Source of the DNA: Harenicola maris
GTDB lineage: Bacteria > Pseudomonadota > Alphaproteobacteria > Rhodobacterales > Rhodobacteraceae
NCBI GenBank assembly: GCA_018524345.1
Contig: JADQAZ010000001.1
Span: 248,001 to 312,000 of the forward strand
Direction: 5' to 3'
Length of the DNA: 64,000 nt
The position numbers were made by a program, and so were the translations under genes. Below are positions 34,237-44,053 of the stretch, piece by piece (the first letter of the stretch is position 1; every line of letters begins with the position of its first letter). Under the pieces are notes generated by a model, which saw only the letters and a program-made list of their open reading frames with translations, was not told where the DNA came from and made no database searches.

Positions 34237-36123
34237 ATGGGTTTTGCGGTTGCCGGCGATATCGCCGCTATTGAGAATGAAATGTCTTGGGAAGAGCGCA
34301 ATCTTCCCGAAACGATGTATCAGTTTCTGACATCGACCAAGGACCGTTTCGGCACGCATAATGCCGTATCCTACCAGATATTTTCCGGCCCCAATGACAA
34401 GGCAGAGACCCTGACCTGGAACGAGCTGCATGCCAAGACGGTGCAGACGGCGAACCTGTTTCGCTCTCTTGGGGTGGGCGAGGATGATGTGGTGGCCTAT
34501 CTGCTGCCCAACTGTAACGAGACGGTTCTGACCCTTTTGGGCGGAATGGTTGCGGGGATTGCGAACCCGATCAATCCCTTGCTCGACAGTGACCAGATCG
34601 GCGCGATCCTGCGCGAGACGGGGGCCAAGGTTCTGGTCACGCTCAAGGCCTTTCCCAAAACGGACGTGGCACAGAAGGCCGCCGAGGCTGTGGCCGCGGC
34701 CCCCGGTGTGACCCATGTGGTCGAGGTGGATTTGCTGCGTTATATCACCGGCATCAAGAAGTTCATCATCCCGTTCATCCGCCCCAAGGTGACGGTGACG
34801 CATAATGCCAAGGTGCTGGATTTCGCCGCCGAGGTGGGACGCCAGAACACCCATCTTGATTTCGATGACAGCAAGGGCGACCGGGTTGGTGCCTATTTCC
34901 ACACCGGCGGCACCACGGGGATGCCGAAGGTGGCACAGCACAAGTATTCGGGGATGATCTACAACGGCTGGCTTGGGGCGACCTTGCTGTTTGACGAGAA
35001 TGACAACACGATTTGCCCGCTGCCCCTGTTTCATGTGTTTGCCTGTCATGTGATCTTGATGGCGGGGCTTGCCTCTGGGATGCACACGGTGTTTCCGACG
35101 CCGCAGGGCTATCGCGGGGACGGGGTGTTCGACAATTTCTGGAAGTTGGTCGAGCGCTGGAAGATCAGCTTTATCATCACCGTGCCGACGGCGATTTCGG
35201 CCATGATGCAGCGGCCTGTGGATGCGGATGTGTCCTCGGTGAAGACGGCGTTTTCGGGCTCCTCTCCCCTGCCGATCGAGCTGTTCAAGCGGTTCGAGAA
35301 GGCCACGGGGGTTGAGATCGTGGAGGGCTATGGCCTGACCGAGGCGACCTGTCTGGTGTCTTGCAACCCGACCGAGGGGACCAAGAAGGTGGGCTCTGTC
35401 GGGATTCCCTTGCCCTATTCCGAGGTGAAAATCCTGATGGACGGGCCGGATGGCCCTGTGGAATGCGGCGAGGACGAGGTGGGCGAGATTTGCATTTCCA
35501 GCCCCGGTGTTTTCGCGGGCTCGACCTATACCGAGGTGGATAAGAACCACGACCTGTTCCACCATGACACCTATCTGCGGACGGGCGATCTGGGGCGGGT
35601 CGATCCCGATGGGTATCTTTGGATCACGGGCCGCGCCAAGGACCTGATCATTCGCGGCGGGCACAACATTGATCCGGCCGAGATCGAGGAGGCCCTTGCG
35701 GGGCATGAGGCCGTGGCCTTTGCCGGTGCCATTGGCCAGCCGGACAGCCATGCGGGCGAATTGCCCTGTGCCTATGTCGAGCTGGTCGAGGGGGCGAGCG
35801 TGAGTGAGGCCGAGCTGATCGATTATGCCAACAAGCATATCCACGAGCGGGCGGCCTATCCGAAGTATTTGGAAATCCTGCCTGAGCTGCCCAAGACCGC
35901 CGTGGGCAAGGTGTTCAAGCCGGACCTGCGCAAGCGGGCGATCACGCGGGTGTATAACGCCGCCCTGACCGAGGCGGGCCTGCCTGTGCAGGTGGTGAGC
36001 GTGCTGGAGAGCAAGAAGCGGGGGCTTGTTGCGCAGCTGGAGAAATCCGGTGATGTGGAGGATACTGCCGTGACCGAGATTTTGGGCTGCTTCACGCGGC
36101 CATGGGAATGGGCCGCGGGGTAA
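34237..36123 (+). CDS. Acyl-CoA synthetase (AMP-forming)
   Basis: Activates a carboxylic acid to its CoA thioester through an acyl-adenylate. I choose ATG 34237 (628 residues) because GGAGG ends at 34230, six bases before it; the in-frame ATG at 34231 abuts the GGAGG and cannot use it. Motifs: P-loop HTGGTTGMPK, EGYGLTEATCL, TGDLGRVDPDGYLWITGRAKDLI and near the C terminus KTAVGKVFKPDLRK with the catalytic Lys. Slightly longer than average (550-600). Acid chain length unknown; the pcc/mutase block is about 14 kb away, so a propionate role would be speculation. Confidence 0.88.
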   Translation: MGFAVAGDIAAIENEMSWEERNLPETMYQFLTSTKDRFGTHNAVSYQIFSGPNDKAETLTWNELHAKTVQTANLFRSLGVGEDDVVAYLLPNCNETVLTLLGGMVAGIANPINPLLDSDQIGAILRETGAKVLVTLKAFPKTDVAQKAAEAVAAAPGVTHVVEVDLLRYITGIKKFIIPFIRPKVTVTHNAKVLDFAAEVGRQNTHLDFDDSKGDRVGAYFHTGGTTGMPKVAQHKYSGMIYNGWLGATLLFDENDNTICPLPLFHVFACHVILMAGLASGMHTVFPTPQGYRGDGVFDNFWKLVERWKISFIITVPTAISAMMQRPVDADVSSVKTAFSGSSPLPIELFKRFEKATGVEIVEGYGLTEATCLVSCNPTEGTKKVGSVGIPLPYSEVKILMDGPDGPVECGEDEVGEICISSPGVFAGSTYTEVDKNHDLFHHDTYLRTGDLGRVDPDGYLWITGRAKDLIIRGGHNIDPAEIEEALAGHEAVAFAGAIGQPDSHAGELPCAYVELVEGASVSEAELIDYANKHIHERAAYPKYLEILPELPKTAVGKVFKPDLRKRAITRVYNAALTEAGLPVQVVSVLESKKRGLVAQLEKSGDVEDTAVTEILGCFTRPWEWAAG

Positions 36124-36150
36124 CGCCGCCCTCACCGCCAAGGATTGCAG

Positions 36151-36186
36151 CGCGCGGCCTGTCACAGGGCCGCGCGTTTTGCGTTT
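36151..36186 (+). terminator. Intrinsic terminator after the acyl-CoA synthetase gene
   Basis: Stem cgcgcggcc (36151-36159) / ggccgcgcg (36168-36176) followed by TTTTGCGTTT, 28 bp after the stop. Confidence 0.7.
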
Positions 36187-36232
36187 CGGGCGGGGCGATT
36201 GACCCTTGCACATCGGGGCGCGGGGGCGCTCT

Positions 36233-37000
36233 ATGCGCGCCATGCAGTCTTTGTCATTTACTGAGCCTATGGCCCTTGCCGCGGTGTTCTTTGCGCTTTT
36301 GGCGGGGGGCATATTGAAGGGGGCGACCGGCGCGGGGGCGCCCTTGTTGGCGGTGCCGGTGATGGCGGCGGTTTATGATGTGCGGGTGGCTGTGGCGGTG
36401 ATGGTGCTGCCGAACCTGCTGTCGAACCTGTGGCAGGCGCGCAAATACCATGCCCATCACGTGGGCGGGGGCGTTGCGCTGAAGCTGTCCTTGATGGGGG
36501 CGGTTGGCGCGGCGGCGGGGACGGTTTTGCTGGCGTGGTTGCCGGTTTCGATTTTGCAGATATTCATGGCCGTGGTGATCACGGGCTATATCGCCTTGCG
36601 GTTGCTGAAGCCCGCGATGGCCCTGTCGATGCCGATGGCCTCGCGCTTGGCCGCTGTGGCGGGGTTTTTCGCGGGGGTATTGCAGGGGGCGGCGGGGATT
36701 TCGGCGCCGATTGCGGTGACCTTTCTGAGCGCGATGAAGCTGCAGCGGGTGCAGTTTATCGTGACGGTGGCCTGTTTTTTCGCTGCGGTGGGTTTGGCGC
36801 AGCTGCCGGTGCAGGTGATCTATGGGATCATGACATGGCATCTTTCGGTGCTGAGCCTTCTGGCCTTTGCGCCCCTGTTGATGGGGATGCCTGTGGGCGA
36901 GTGGATCGGCAAGCGGATCAGCCCGCAGGTGTTTGACCGCGTTATCCTGATCCTGCTGGGCCTATTGGCCCTGCGGTTGGTTTGGGTCGAGGTGTTTTGA
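36233..37000 (+). CDS. TauE/SafE-family membrane permease
   Basis: About 255-residue, eight-helix-type membrane protein of the sulfite exporter TauE/SafE family. The first repeat contains GGILKGATGAGAPLLAVPVMA and the second GFFAGVLQGAAGISAPIAVTFLSAM, the two family signatures. Starts at ATG 36233 or ATG 36242 are equally plausible; neither has a strong ribosome site, and an earlier TTG (36206) is less likely. TauE-type exporters often remove sulfite released from sulfonates; the window does contain sulfonate genes, but 20 kb away, so a link is only suggestive. Confidence 0.8.
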   Translation: MRAMQSLSFTEPMALAAVFFALLAGGILKGATGAGAPLLAVPVMAAVYDVRVAVAVMVLPNLLSNLWQARKYHAHHVGGGVALKLSLMGAVGAAAGTVLLAWLPVSILQIFMAVVITGYIALRLLKPAMALSMPMASRLAAVAGFFAGVLQGAAGISAPIAVTFLSAMKLQRVQFIVTVACFFAAVGLAQLPVQVIYGIMTWHLSVLSLLAFAPLLMGMPVGEWIGKRISPQVFDRVILILLGLLALRLVWVEVF

Positions 37001-37028
37001 GGAATTCGGATGATAGGGAGGAGATATC

Positions 37029-37409
37029 ATGAGGATTGAAAAGCTGGACCACGTGAACCTGCGGACCACGCAGTTGGAGGCGATGATCGAATGGTATGTC
37101 GAGGTTTTGGGCATGACCAATGGCAAGCGGCCGGGGTTTCCGTTTCCGGGGGCGTGGATCTATGCGGGCGATGCGGCGGTGGTGCATCTGGTGGGCATTG
37201 AGGGGGAGGCGGCTGTTGGCTCAGAGGTTTCGCTCAAGATGGAGCATGTGGCCTTTCGCGCCGTGGGGGCGGAGGCCTTTGAGGCGCGGTTGAAGGCGCG
37301 CGGTGCGCGGTATCAGAAGGCGGTGATCGAGGAGGTTTCGACCGTGGCGTTCAATGTCTGGGACCCGGACGGGAACCATGTGCATGTGGATTTTGTGTTG
37401 GGGGAATAG
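37029..37409 (+). CDS. VOC family protein (glyoxalase/dioxygenase superfamily)
   Basis: Single-domain 126-residue VOC protein. RIEKLDHVNLRTTQLEAMIEWYVEVLGM begins the first beta-alpha-beta unit with a metal-ligand His (8), AAVVHLVGIEG contributes the second ligand, MEHVAFRAVG begins the second unit with another His, and VAFNVWDPDGNHVHVDFV closes it with the acidic/His ligand region. ATG 37029 follows GGGAGGAGAT. It follows the TauE gene by 28 bp. A decayed second VOC gene lies directly downstream. Substrate unknown. Confidence 0.85.
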   Translation: MRIEKLDHVNLRTTQLEAMIEWYVEVLGMTNGKRPGFPFPGAWIYAGDAAVVHLVGIEGEAAVGSEVSLKMEHVAFRAVGAEAFEARLKARGARYQKAVIEEVSTVAFNVWDPDGNHVHVDFVLGE

Positions 37410-37419
37410 GGCGCAGCGG

Positions 37420-37554
37420 ATGAAGATTCATGTGACGAATATTTACGTCGATGATCAGGACAGGGCCGAGCGGATTTAAACCGAGGTTCTGGGTTTCAAG
37501 ATGAAGAACAGCATCCCTGTGGGGGTGGACCGCTGGCTGACTGGCAGCCCATAA
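37420..37554 (+). pseudogene. Truncated VOC-family gene with internal stop
   Basis: From ATG 37420 the frame reads MKIHVTNIYVDDQDRAERI, then a TAA where VOC proteins of this type have a Phe-Tyr or similar (FYTEVLGF), then TEVLGFKMKNSIPVGVDRWLTGSP and a second stop at 37552-37554. The text matches the first 45 residues of the PhnB/glyoxalase-like proteins with the consensus start MKI-V--I-VDDQ-KA--FYTEVLGF. The remaining two thirds are missing and a terminator follows immediately, so this is a dead remnant. Confidence 0.75.
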
Positions 37555-37558
37555 AAAA

Positions 37559-37588
37559 AGCCCCCGCCAAGATCGCTTGGCGGGGGCT
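37559..37588. terminator. Bidirectional terminator between VOC remnant and icd
   Basis: Perfect 12-bp stem agcccccgccaa (37559-37570) / ttggcgggggct (37577-37588), preceded by an A-run and followed by TTTTGTTTTT, so it can work in both directions. Confidence 0.9.
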
Positions 37589-37608
37589 TTTGTTTTTGGG
37601 ACCGCGGC

Positions 37609-39825
37609 CTAGCCGATGATGTCGTTCAGCGCCTTGGAGGGGCGCATGACGGCGGCTGTTTTGGCGTCGTCGTTGCGGTAGTAGCCGCCGGTGTCGGCGG
37701 GCTTGCCCTGCGGTGCGGCGAGGTCGGCAGTGATCTCGGCCTCTGCCTCTGCCAGTGCGGATGCGATGGGGGCGAAATGGGCGGCGAGCTCTGCGTCGTC
37801 GCTTTGTGCGGCCAGGGCCTCTGCCCAGTAGCGGGCGAAGAAGTAGTGGCTGTCGCGGTTGTCAGGCTGGCCCACTTTGCGGCCGGGCGATTTGTCGTTG
37901 TCGAGGATGCCTTGGGTGGCGGCATCGACGGCCTCGCCCAGAACCAGCGCCTTGGGGTTGTCCCGTGTCTGGCCGAGGAACTTCAGGCTTTCGCCAAGGG
38001 CGCAGAATTCGCCGAGGCTGTCCCAACGCAGGTGGTTTTCGCCGTGCAGCTGTTCGACGTGCTTGGGCGCAGAGCCGCCCGCGCCGGTTTCGAACAGCCC
38101 GCCGCCCTGCATCAGTTTCACGATGGAGAGCATTTTGGCGGAGGTGCCAAGCTCGAGGATCGGGAAGAGGTCTGTCAGGTAGTCGCGCAGCACGTTGCCG
38201 GTGATGGCGATGGAGTTCTTGCCCGCGCGGATGGTGGCAAAGCTTTGCACCGTTGCGGCCTCTGGTGTCATGATCTGGAATTTGTCTGCCACGCCTGCTT
38301 TTTCCAGCAGCGGGCGGACGTATTTCAGCAGTTCGGCGTCATGGGCGCGGTTTTCGTCGAGCCAGAAGATCGCCTCGCAGCCCTCCAGCGCCTGACGGTC
38401 TATGGCCAGTTGCACCCAGTCTTCGATCGGGGCCTGGCGGGTGGAGGCGGAGCGCCAGATGTCGCCCTTTTCCACTGTGTGCTCGTGCAGCACGTCGCCG
38501 TTGTCCAGCACCATGCGGATCACGCCATCGGCGGGGGCCTCGAAGGTGGTGGGGTGGGAGCCGTATTCCTCGGCCTTTTGCGCCATCAGGCCGACGTTTT
38601 GCACGGTGCCTGCTGTGGCCACGTCGAGCGCGCCATTGGCCTTACAATCGGCGATGGAGGCGGCATAGACGGGGGCGTAGGAGCTGTCGGGGATGACGCA
38701 TTTGGCGTCTGCCTCGTTGCCATCGGGGCCCCAGCCCTTGCCGCCAGCGCGGATCAGGGCGGGCATGGAGGCGTCGATGATCACATCGGAGGGGACATGC
38801 AGGTTGGTGATGCCCTTGTCGGAGTTGACCATATACATCGGCGGGCCGTCTTTCAGCGCGGCCTCGATGGCGGCGGTGATCTCGGCGGCTTTGGGCGCGG
38901 ATTCTACGGCCTCCAGCAGGGAGCCGAGGCCGGCGTTGGGGTTGGCGCCTGCGGCGGCGAGTTCGCCCGCGTATTGGTCGAACACGGGGGCGAGGAAGGC
39001 GCGCACGGCATAGCCGAAGATGATCGGGTCGGAGACCTTCATCATCGTGGCTTTCATATGCAGCGAGAAGAGGACGCCCTGTTCCTTGGCCTCGGTGATC
39101 TGGGCGGCGAGGAAGGCGGAGAGGGCCTTGACCGACATGAATGTCGCGTCGACCACGGTGCCTGCGGGGTAGGAGACGCCGTCCTTGAGGACGGTGGTTG
39201 TGCCGTCTGCTTCGACCAGTTCGATCCGCGCTGTGGCGGCGGCGGGCAGGGTGGCGGATTTCTCGTTCGAGAAGAAGTCATTCGCGCCCATGGTGGAGAC
39301 ATGGGTTTTGCTGTCGCTGGCCCATTTGCCCATGCGGTGCGGGTTGGATTGGGCATAGGCCTTTACGGCCTTGGCGGCGCGGCGGTCGGAGTTGCCCTCG
39401 CGCAGGACGGGGTTCACAGCCGAGCCTTTGATCGCGTCAAAGCGGGCGCGGATGTCTTTTTCCGCGTCGGTTTGGGGATCAGCCGGATAGCTGGGGATGT
39501 TGTAGCCTTTGGCTTGAAGCTCGGCCACGGCCTCCTCAAGCTGGGGCACGGAGGCGGAGATATTGGGCAGTTTGATGACATTGGCGGTGGGTGTTTTCAC
39601 CAGCTCGCCAAGGGCGGCGAGGTCATCTGACTGGCGTTGGTCCTCGCTCAGCCCCTCGGGGAAGGTGGCGATGATGCGCCCTGCGAGGGAGATGTCGCGG
39701 GTGCCGACGGAGACGCCCGCCGCGGCGGCGAAGGTTTTGACAATGGGAAGCAGGGAGGCGGAGGCGAGCTCCGGTGCTTCGTCAACTTTGGTGTAGATGA
39801 TGTCAGGTGTATTCGAGTTTGCCAT
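37609..39825 (-). CDS. icd: Isocitrate dehydrogenase, NADP-dependent, monomeric type
   Basis: TCA-cycle oxidation of isocitrate to 2-oxoglutarate. The 738 residues match the ~80 kDa monomeric IDH (type II), unrelated in size to the common 400-residue homodimeric enzyme. Diagnostic stretches include [21 protein letters not shown] at the N terminus, [27 protein letters not shown] with the substrate-contacting serines, [22 protein letters not shown] and [14 protein letters not shown]. Presence of the monomeric form is usual in Rhodobacterales. Start ATG at 39825 follows a GAGAGA-type site. Transcribed toward the terminator at 37559. Confidence 0.96.
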   Translation of the reverse strand: MANSNTPDIIYTKVDEAPELASASLLPIVKTFAAAAGVSVGTRDISLAGRIIATFPEGLSEDQRQSDDLAALGELVKTPTANVIKLPNISASVPQLEEAVAELQAKGYNIPSYPADPQTDAEKDIRARFDAIKGSAVNPVLREGNSDRRAAKAVKAYAQSNPHRMGKWASDSKTHVSTMGANDFFSNEKSATLPAAATARIELVEADGTTTVLKDGVSYPAGTVVDATFMSVKALSAFLAAQITEAKEQGVLFSLHMKATMMKVSDPIIFGYAVRAFLAPVFDQYAGELAAAGANPNAGLGSLLEAVESAPKAAEITAAIEAALKDGPPMYMVNSDKGITNLHVPSDVIIDASMPALIRAGGKGWGPDGNEADAKCVIPDSSYAPVYAASIADCKANGALDVATAGTVQNVGLMAQKAEEYGSHPTTFEAPADGVIRMVLDNGDVLHEHTVEKGDIWRSASTRQAPIEDWVQLAIDRQALEGCEAIFWLDENRAHDAELLKYVRPLLEKAGVADKFQIMTPEAATVQSFATIRAGKNSIAITGNVLRDYLTDLFPILELGTSAKMLSIVKLMQGGGLFETGAGGSAPKHVEQLHGENHLRWDSLGEFCALGESLKFLGQTRDNPKALVLGEAVDAATQGILDNDKSPGRKVGQPDNRDSHYFFARYWAEALAAQSDDAELAAHFAPIASALAEAEAEITADLAAPQGKPADTGGYYRNDDAKTAAVMRPSKALNDIIG

Positions 39826-39907
39826 GCTGGTCTCTCCCTTGGGTGCCTTGTTAGGTCATCTCCTAAACCCAGAAGGGCGCGAGGTCCACTGCTGGGCTGC
39901 ATTTTTT

Positions 39908-39923
39908 GTATACCATGGTCTAC
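39908..39923. promoter_or_regulatory. Palindrome GTATACCATGGTCTAC upstream of icd
   Basis: A 16-bp near-perfect palindrome (one mismatch per half) centred on ACCATGGT, 83 bp before the icd start and 26 bp from the end of the cytochrome c gene. Resembles GntR-type operator symmetry; binding factor unknown. Confidence 0.4.
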
Positions 39924-39948
39924 CGAGGCGGGATGTCGCCGTCTGGCC

Positions 39949-40323
39949 CTAGGGGGTTTGGGTGGCGAGGAAGGCGATCAGGTCATTGATCTGGGAGAGT
40001 TTGCGCAGGCCGGGGAAGGCCATTTTGGTGCCGGGCATCATGGTATTCGGGTTCAGCAGAAATTCGGCGAGGGTGGAGCGGTCCCATATCAGGTTTGCGC
40101 GGGCCATGGCGGGGGAATAGGCGAAATCGGCCTGCCCCGAGGGGGCGCCGATGATTCCGAAGAGCGAGGGGCCGGTCATGTGTTTGCCGGGCTCGAGGCT
40201 GTGGCAGGCCTTGCAGCGGGCAAAGACGGCCTCGCCCGCCTGCGCGTCTGCCGCGCCCTTGGCGGGCAGGGCGAGCAGGCAGATCAGGAGCGCCGCGGCG
40301 CGGGAGGCATGGATCCGGGTCAC
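39949..40323 (-). CDS. Small periplasmic class I cytochrome c, GTG start
   Basis: Soluble c-type cytochrome of 124 residues. I use GTG 40323: it has AAGG upstream, gives a signal peptide (TRIHASRAAALLICLLALPAKGAADA), and lies 55 bp after the metal permease stop; the longer open frame would overlap that permease and lack a signal. Heme attachment is CKACH (Cys37, Cys40, His41) and the sixth ligand is probably Met101 in MPGTKMAF. Domain layout is cytochrome c2/c552-like. It may be co-transcribed with the sit operon, an odd pairing. Confidence 0.8.
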   Translation of the reverse strand: MTRIHASRAAALLICLLALPAKGAADAQAGEAVFARCKACHSLEPGKHMTGPSLFGIIGAPSGQADFAYSPAMARANLIWDRSTLAEFLLNPNTMMPGTKMAFPGLRKLSQINDLIAFLATQTP

Positions 40324-40378
40324 TGTGGCAGCCTTGATAAGGGGGCTTTCCCCATCTTTCCCGCCAATGGGATCTGGA

Positions 40379-41236
40379 TCAATCCCCCGTTTGGATTTGG
40401 GCCATTTTGCGGGAGTGTTTCCGTGTGACGGCCTGTTTGCGGACAAAGGCGGCAAGGAACATGGCCGTCAGGATCAGGATGATCGTCGGGGCGGGGGCGC
40501 TGTCGATGAAAAAGCTGATGTAGGTGCCAAGCAGCATGGCGGACATGCAGATCAGAACCGAGAGCCAGAGCATGGTGGAAAAGCGCCGCACCAGCAGGAA
40601 GGCAATCGCCCCCGGTGCGATCAGCAGGCCGATGGCGAGGATCAGCCCCGCCGCCGAGAGCGTCGCCACGATGGTGAGCGAGAGGGCCGCGAGCATGCCG
40701 TAGTGGAGCGCGTTGACCGCAAGGCCGGAGGCCTTGGCCTGCGCGGGGTCAAAGCTGTGCAGGAGCCAGTCCTTCCATTTCAGGGCGAGCGCCCCGCCGA
40801 CAAGGACGGAGATCACCGCCGCTGTGCGCAGCTCGTGCGCCTCTACCCCCAGCATATTGCCAAAGAGGATATGGTCGAGGTGGACATTGGTTTCGATCGC
40901 CACATAGAGGACGATGCCAAGGCCGAACATGCCGGAAAAGACCACGCCCATGACCGTGTCTTGCTTCACGCGGCTGTTGTCCGACAGGTAGCCCGTGGCG
41001 ATGGCGCAGGTCATACCGGCGGCAAAGGCCCCCACGATCAGGGGCAGGCCGAGGATATAGGCCAGCACGATCCCCGGCAGCACCGCATGGGAGACCGCAT
41101 CCCCCATCAGCGCCCAGCCCTTCATCACCAAAAAGCACGAGAGCAGGGCGCAGGGCACCGAGACCACCATGGAAATCAGGAAGGCCTTTTGCATGAAGGC
41201 GAACTGGAACGGGAGCAGGAGCGTCTCGGCGGTCAT
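40379..41236 (-). CDS. sitD: Manganese/iron ABC transporter permease SitD-like
   Basis: 285-residue ABC-3-family integral membrane permease. It contains the family's long hydrophobic helices and GWALMGDAVSHAVLPGIVLAYILG, the ABC-3 signature also found in SitC. The start overlaps the sitC stop by four bases (ATGA), so translation is coupled. Fourth gene of sitABCD, transports divalent Mn2+ (or Fe2+/Zn2+) inwards. Confidence 0.9.
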   Translation of the reverse strand: MTAETLLLPFQFAFMQKAFLISMVVSVPCALLSCFLVMKGWALMGDAVSHAVLPGIVLAYILGLPLIVGAFAAGMTCAIATGYLSDNSRVKQDTVMGVVFSGMFGLGIVLYVAIETNVHLDHILFGNMLGVEAHELRTAAVISVLVGGALALKWKDWLLHSFDPAQAKASGLAVNALHYGMLAALSLTIVATLSAAGLILAIGLLIAPGAIAFLLVRRFSTMLWLSVLICMSAMLLGTYISFFIDSAPAPTIILILTAMFLAAFVRKQAVTRKHSRKMAQIQTGD

Positions 41237-42111
41237 TGCTCTGCCTCCGGCTCTGGCGGGCGCAAGAGGCCGGCGCGGGCCTTGCGGCGGGCGGCCAGCA
41301 GCCCGTGTTTGGGGGCGAAGGTAAAGGCCAGCAGGAAGAGGACCGTTTGCAGGCAGACGATGATGCCGCCCGTCGCCCCGTTGAGGAAATAGCTGGCGTA
41401 GGCGCCGATGAAGCTGCTGAGCGCGCCGATGGCGATGGAGGTGAGGATCAGGCGGGGGAAGCGGTCGCAGAGCAGGTAGGCCGTGGCCCCCGGCGTGACC
41501 ACCATGGCGATCACAAGGAAGGCCCCCACGGTTTGCATTGCCGCCACCACGCAGGCCGAGAGCAGCACGAAGAACACCGCCTTAAGGAGGCCCGGCCGCA
41601 ACCCGATGGTGCGGGCGTGGTTCTCGTCAAAGAAGGTGACCATGAGGTCCTTCCATTTCGCCGTCAGCACCGCGAGGGAGATGAACCCGATCAGGGCCAG
41701 TTGCGCCGTGTCCCATGGGGTGATGGCAAGGATATTGCCCATGGTGATGGTCTGGATCGAGATCGCCACGGGGTTGAGCGAGACCATGAAGAGCCCCAAC
41801 CCGAAGAAGGAGGTAAAGATCAGCCCGATGATCACATCGACCTTCAGGCCCGAGCGTTCCGACAGGAACAGCATCGCCCCCGCCGCCAGCCCGCCCGCGA
41901 TAAAGGCGCCAAGGGCGAAGGGCAGGCCGAGCATATAGGCCCCCGCCACCCCCGGCACCACGGAGTGCGACAGGGCATCCCCGATCAGGGACCAGCCCTT
42001 GAGCATCAGATAGGCCGAGAGGAAAGCGCAGACCCCGCCGACGAGGGCAGAGACCCACATGGCGTTGGTCATATAGCCGTAGGAGAAGGGTTCCAGCAGG
42101 GTGTCGATCAC
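41233..42111 (-). CDS. sitC: Manganese/iron ABC transporter permease SitC-like
   Basis: 292-residue ABC-3 permease, partner of SitD. Signature [24 protein letters not shown] is present near residue 40. ATGA overlap with sitB upstream and with sitD downstream. The pair of different permeases is characteristic of SitABCD/YfeABCD-type Mn/Fe importers and not of ZnuABC, which has one permease. Confidence 0.9.
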   Translation of the reverse strand: MIDTLLEPFSYGYMTNAMWVSALVGGVCAFLSAYLMLKGWSLIGDALSHSVVPGVAGAYMLGLPFALGAFIAGGLAAGAMLFLSERSGLKVDVIIGLIFTSFFGLGLFMVSLNPVAISIQTITMGNILAITPWDTAQLALIGFISLAVLTAKWKDLMVTFFDENHARTIGLRPGLLKAVFFVLLSACVVAAMQTVGAFLVIAMVVTPGATAYLLCDRFPRLILTSIAIGALSSFIGAYASYFLNGATGGIIVCLQTVLFLLAFTFAPKHGLLAARRKARAGLLRPPEPEAEQ

Positions 42112-43058
42112 TGGATGTCCTCTGGGTCCTGCGCCGGATCGGTGGGGGTTTCGATGGGCGTTTTGATGTGGGTTTTCTCGCCGTATTGCACAAAGGGGCG
42201 CTCGTCATCTGTCAGGATGGAGATATGGCGGCCATCGTCGTCGTCGTGCAGGACATCGCCCGCGATGGTAAAGTGGCGCAGCACCCCGCCGAAGGCCTGT
42301 TCGAGGTTTTCATGGGTGAAGGTGGTTTCTGTCGGGCCGGAGCCGAGCACCGTGCCCTTGACCAGCACGCAGCGGTCGCAGAATTCGGGCACAGAGCCGA
42401 GGTTATGGGTGGAGACCAGCATGACGCGGCCCTCGCCGCGCAGCTCGCGCAGCAGGTCGGTGATCTGGTCTTCGGTTTTCACGTCCACTCCGGTGAAGGG
42501 CTCGTCCAGCAGGATGACCTGACCGTCCTGTGCCAGAGCGCGGGCGAGGAAGACGCGTTTGCGTTGCCCGCCCGAAAGCTCGCCGATCTGGCGGTGGCGG
42601 TAATCCTGCATGCCGACCCGTTCAAGGGCAAGGTCAACGGCGGCGTGGTCGGCGGCGCGGGGGTGGCGGAAAAAGCCCATGTGGCCGTAGCGGCCCATCA
42701 TCACCACGTCTTCGACCAGCACGGGGAAGGTCCAGTCGACCTCCTCTGCCTGCGGGACATAGGCGACGAGGTTTTTGCGCAGCGCCGATTTGACCGATTG
42801 GCCGAGGATCTGGATTTCGCCCTTGGCCGTGGGGACAAAGCCCATGATCGCCTTGAAGAGCGTGGATTTGCCCGCGCCGTTCACCCCGACCAGCGCGGTG
42901 ACGGAGCCGCGGGGGATGTCAAAGCTGGCGTCCCACAGGGCGGTCAGCCCGTTGCGGTAGGTGACGGTGACATCGCGGGCGCTGAGGCCGGGGATGTCAT
43001 TGGGTGTTGCCTGCTTTGTCTCTGTGGCTACTGCTGTTTCGGGCGCGGATTGGAGCAT
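42108..43058 (-). CDS. sitB: Manganese/iron ABC transporter ATPase SitB-like
   Basis: 316-residue ATP-binding subunit. Walker [12 protein letters not shown]-loop VPQAEEVDW, signature LSGGQRKR, Walker [13 protein letters not shown] and switch His in STHNLGS are all present. A C-terminal extension of about 60 residues with [23 protein letters not shown] is longer than usual. Overlaps sitC by four bases and begins 17 bp after sitA. Confidence 0.92.
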   Translation of the reverse strand: MLQSAPETAVATETKQATPNDIPGLSARDVTVTYRNGLTALWDASFDIPRGSVTALVGVNGAGKSTLFKAIMGFVPTAKGEIQILGQSVKSALRKNLVAYVPQAEEVDWTFPVLVEDVVMMGRYGHMGFFRHPRAADHAAVDLALERVGMQDYRHRQIGELSGGQRKRVFLARALAQDGQVILLDEPFTGVDVKTEDQITDLLRELRGEGRVMLVSTHNLGSVPEFCDRCVLVKGTVLGSGPTETTFTHENLEQAFGGVLRHFTIAGDVLHDDDDGRHISILTDDERPFVQYGEKTHIKTPIETPTDPAQDPEDIQ

Positions 43059-43075
43059 TTAGGGCTTTCGGGGGG

Positions 43076-44011
43076 TTAGTTGGCGGTCGTGAGACCCAGC
43101 GCAACAGTTTCGGAGGTCACGCGGAGCAGGTCAAGGTAGGTTGGCACGGGGCCGTCTGCTTCGGAGAGGCTGTCGACATAGAGGACGCCGCCGTAGTCCG
43201 CGCCGGTTTCGCGGGCGACCTGCTCTGCCGGGGCGGTGTTGACGGTGCTTTCGCAAAAGACCACGGGGATGTCATGTTCGCGCACCCCGTCGATGACGGC
43301 GCGGACCTGTTGCGGCGTTCCTGTCTGGTCGGCGTTCATGGGCCACAGATAGAGCTCCTTCATGGCGAAGTCACGGGCGAGGTAGCTGAAGGCGCCTTCG
43401 CAGGTGACGAGCCAGCGGGAGGATTCCGGTATCGCGGTGACGGCGGCGCGCAGGGGGGCGATGGTTTCAGTGATGCGGGTTTTGTAGGCTGCGGCATTGG
43501 CGGCGTAGGTTTCGGCATTTTCCGGGTCATGCTCTGACAGGGCAGCGGCGATATTGTCGACGTAGATCAGGGCGTTATCAAGGCCCATCCAGGCATGGGG
43601 GTTGGGTTTTCCGGTATAGCTCCCGGAGGCGATGGAGATCGGGTCGATGCCATCGGTTAGGGTGGCGGAGGGGATGCCCTCCATATTGGAGAGGAACTGT
43701 TCGAACCAGAGTTCGAGGTTCATGCCGTTCCACAGGATCAGGTCTGCATCGGAGGCGCGCACGATGTCTTGCGGGGTGGGTTCATAGCCGTGGATTTCCG
43801 CGCCCGGCTTGGTGATGGAGACGACCTCGGCCGCGTCGCCCGCGACGTTGCTGGCCATGTCCGCCAGCACGGTGAAGGTCGTCACGACCTTGAAGGGGGC
43901 CTCTGTCTCGCCGGAAGTGGAGATCACTTTGGGGGAGCTGAAATACAATGCGGTGGCGGCTGTTGCGGCGGCCGCGGCAAGGACGAGAGCGGTTGTCTTG
44001 AAGTTTTGCAT
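43076..44011 (-). CDS. sitA: Manganese/iron ABC transporter substrate-binding protein SitA-like
   Basis: 311-residue periplasmic metal receptor (cluster 9/A-I). The N terminus MQNFKTTALVLAAAAATAATALYF is an uncleaved anchor or signal peptide. Predicted metal ligands are His74 (AEIHGYEP), His139 (NPHAWM), Glu205 (TCEGAF) and Asp280 (LYVDSLS), the His-His-Glu-Asp set of Mn/Zn receptors of the PsaA/SitA type. No His-rich loop is present, which argues against a zinc-specific ZnuA. First gene of sitABCD, with two Fur/Mur-like boxes upstream. Confidence 0.92.
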   Translation of the reverse strand: MQNFKTTALVLAAAAATAATALYFSSPKVISTSGETEAPFKVVTTFTVLADMASNVAGDAAEVVSITKPGAEIHGYEPTPQDIVRASDADLILWNGMNLELWFEQFLSNMEGIPSATLTDGIDPISIASGSYTGKPNPHAWMGLDNALIYVDNIAAALSEHDPENAETYAANAAAYKTRITETIAPLRAAVTAIPESSRWLVTCEGAFSYLARDFAMKELYLWPMNADQTGTPQQVRAVIDGVREHDIPVVFCESTVNTAPAEQVARETGADYGGVLYVDSLSEADGPVPTYLDLLRVTSETVALGLTTAN

Positions 44012-44053
44012 CTGGATGGCTCCGGCTGTGGGGTGCGTGCTCGCAGATGTAAA

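Noticed and set aside
43076-44011. Zinc-specific ZnuA
   Set aside because: No His-rich loop, four-gene sitABCD layout with two permeases, and Mur-like boxes point to Mn/Fe.
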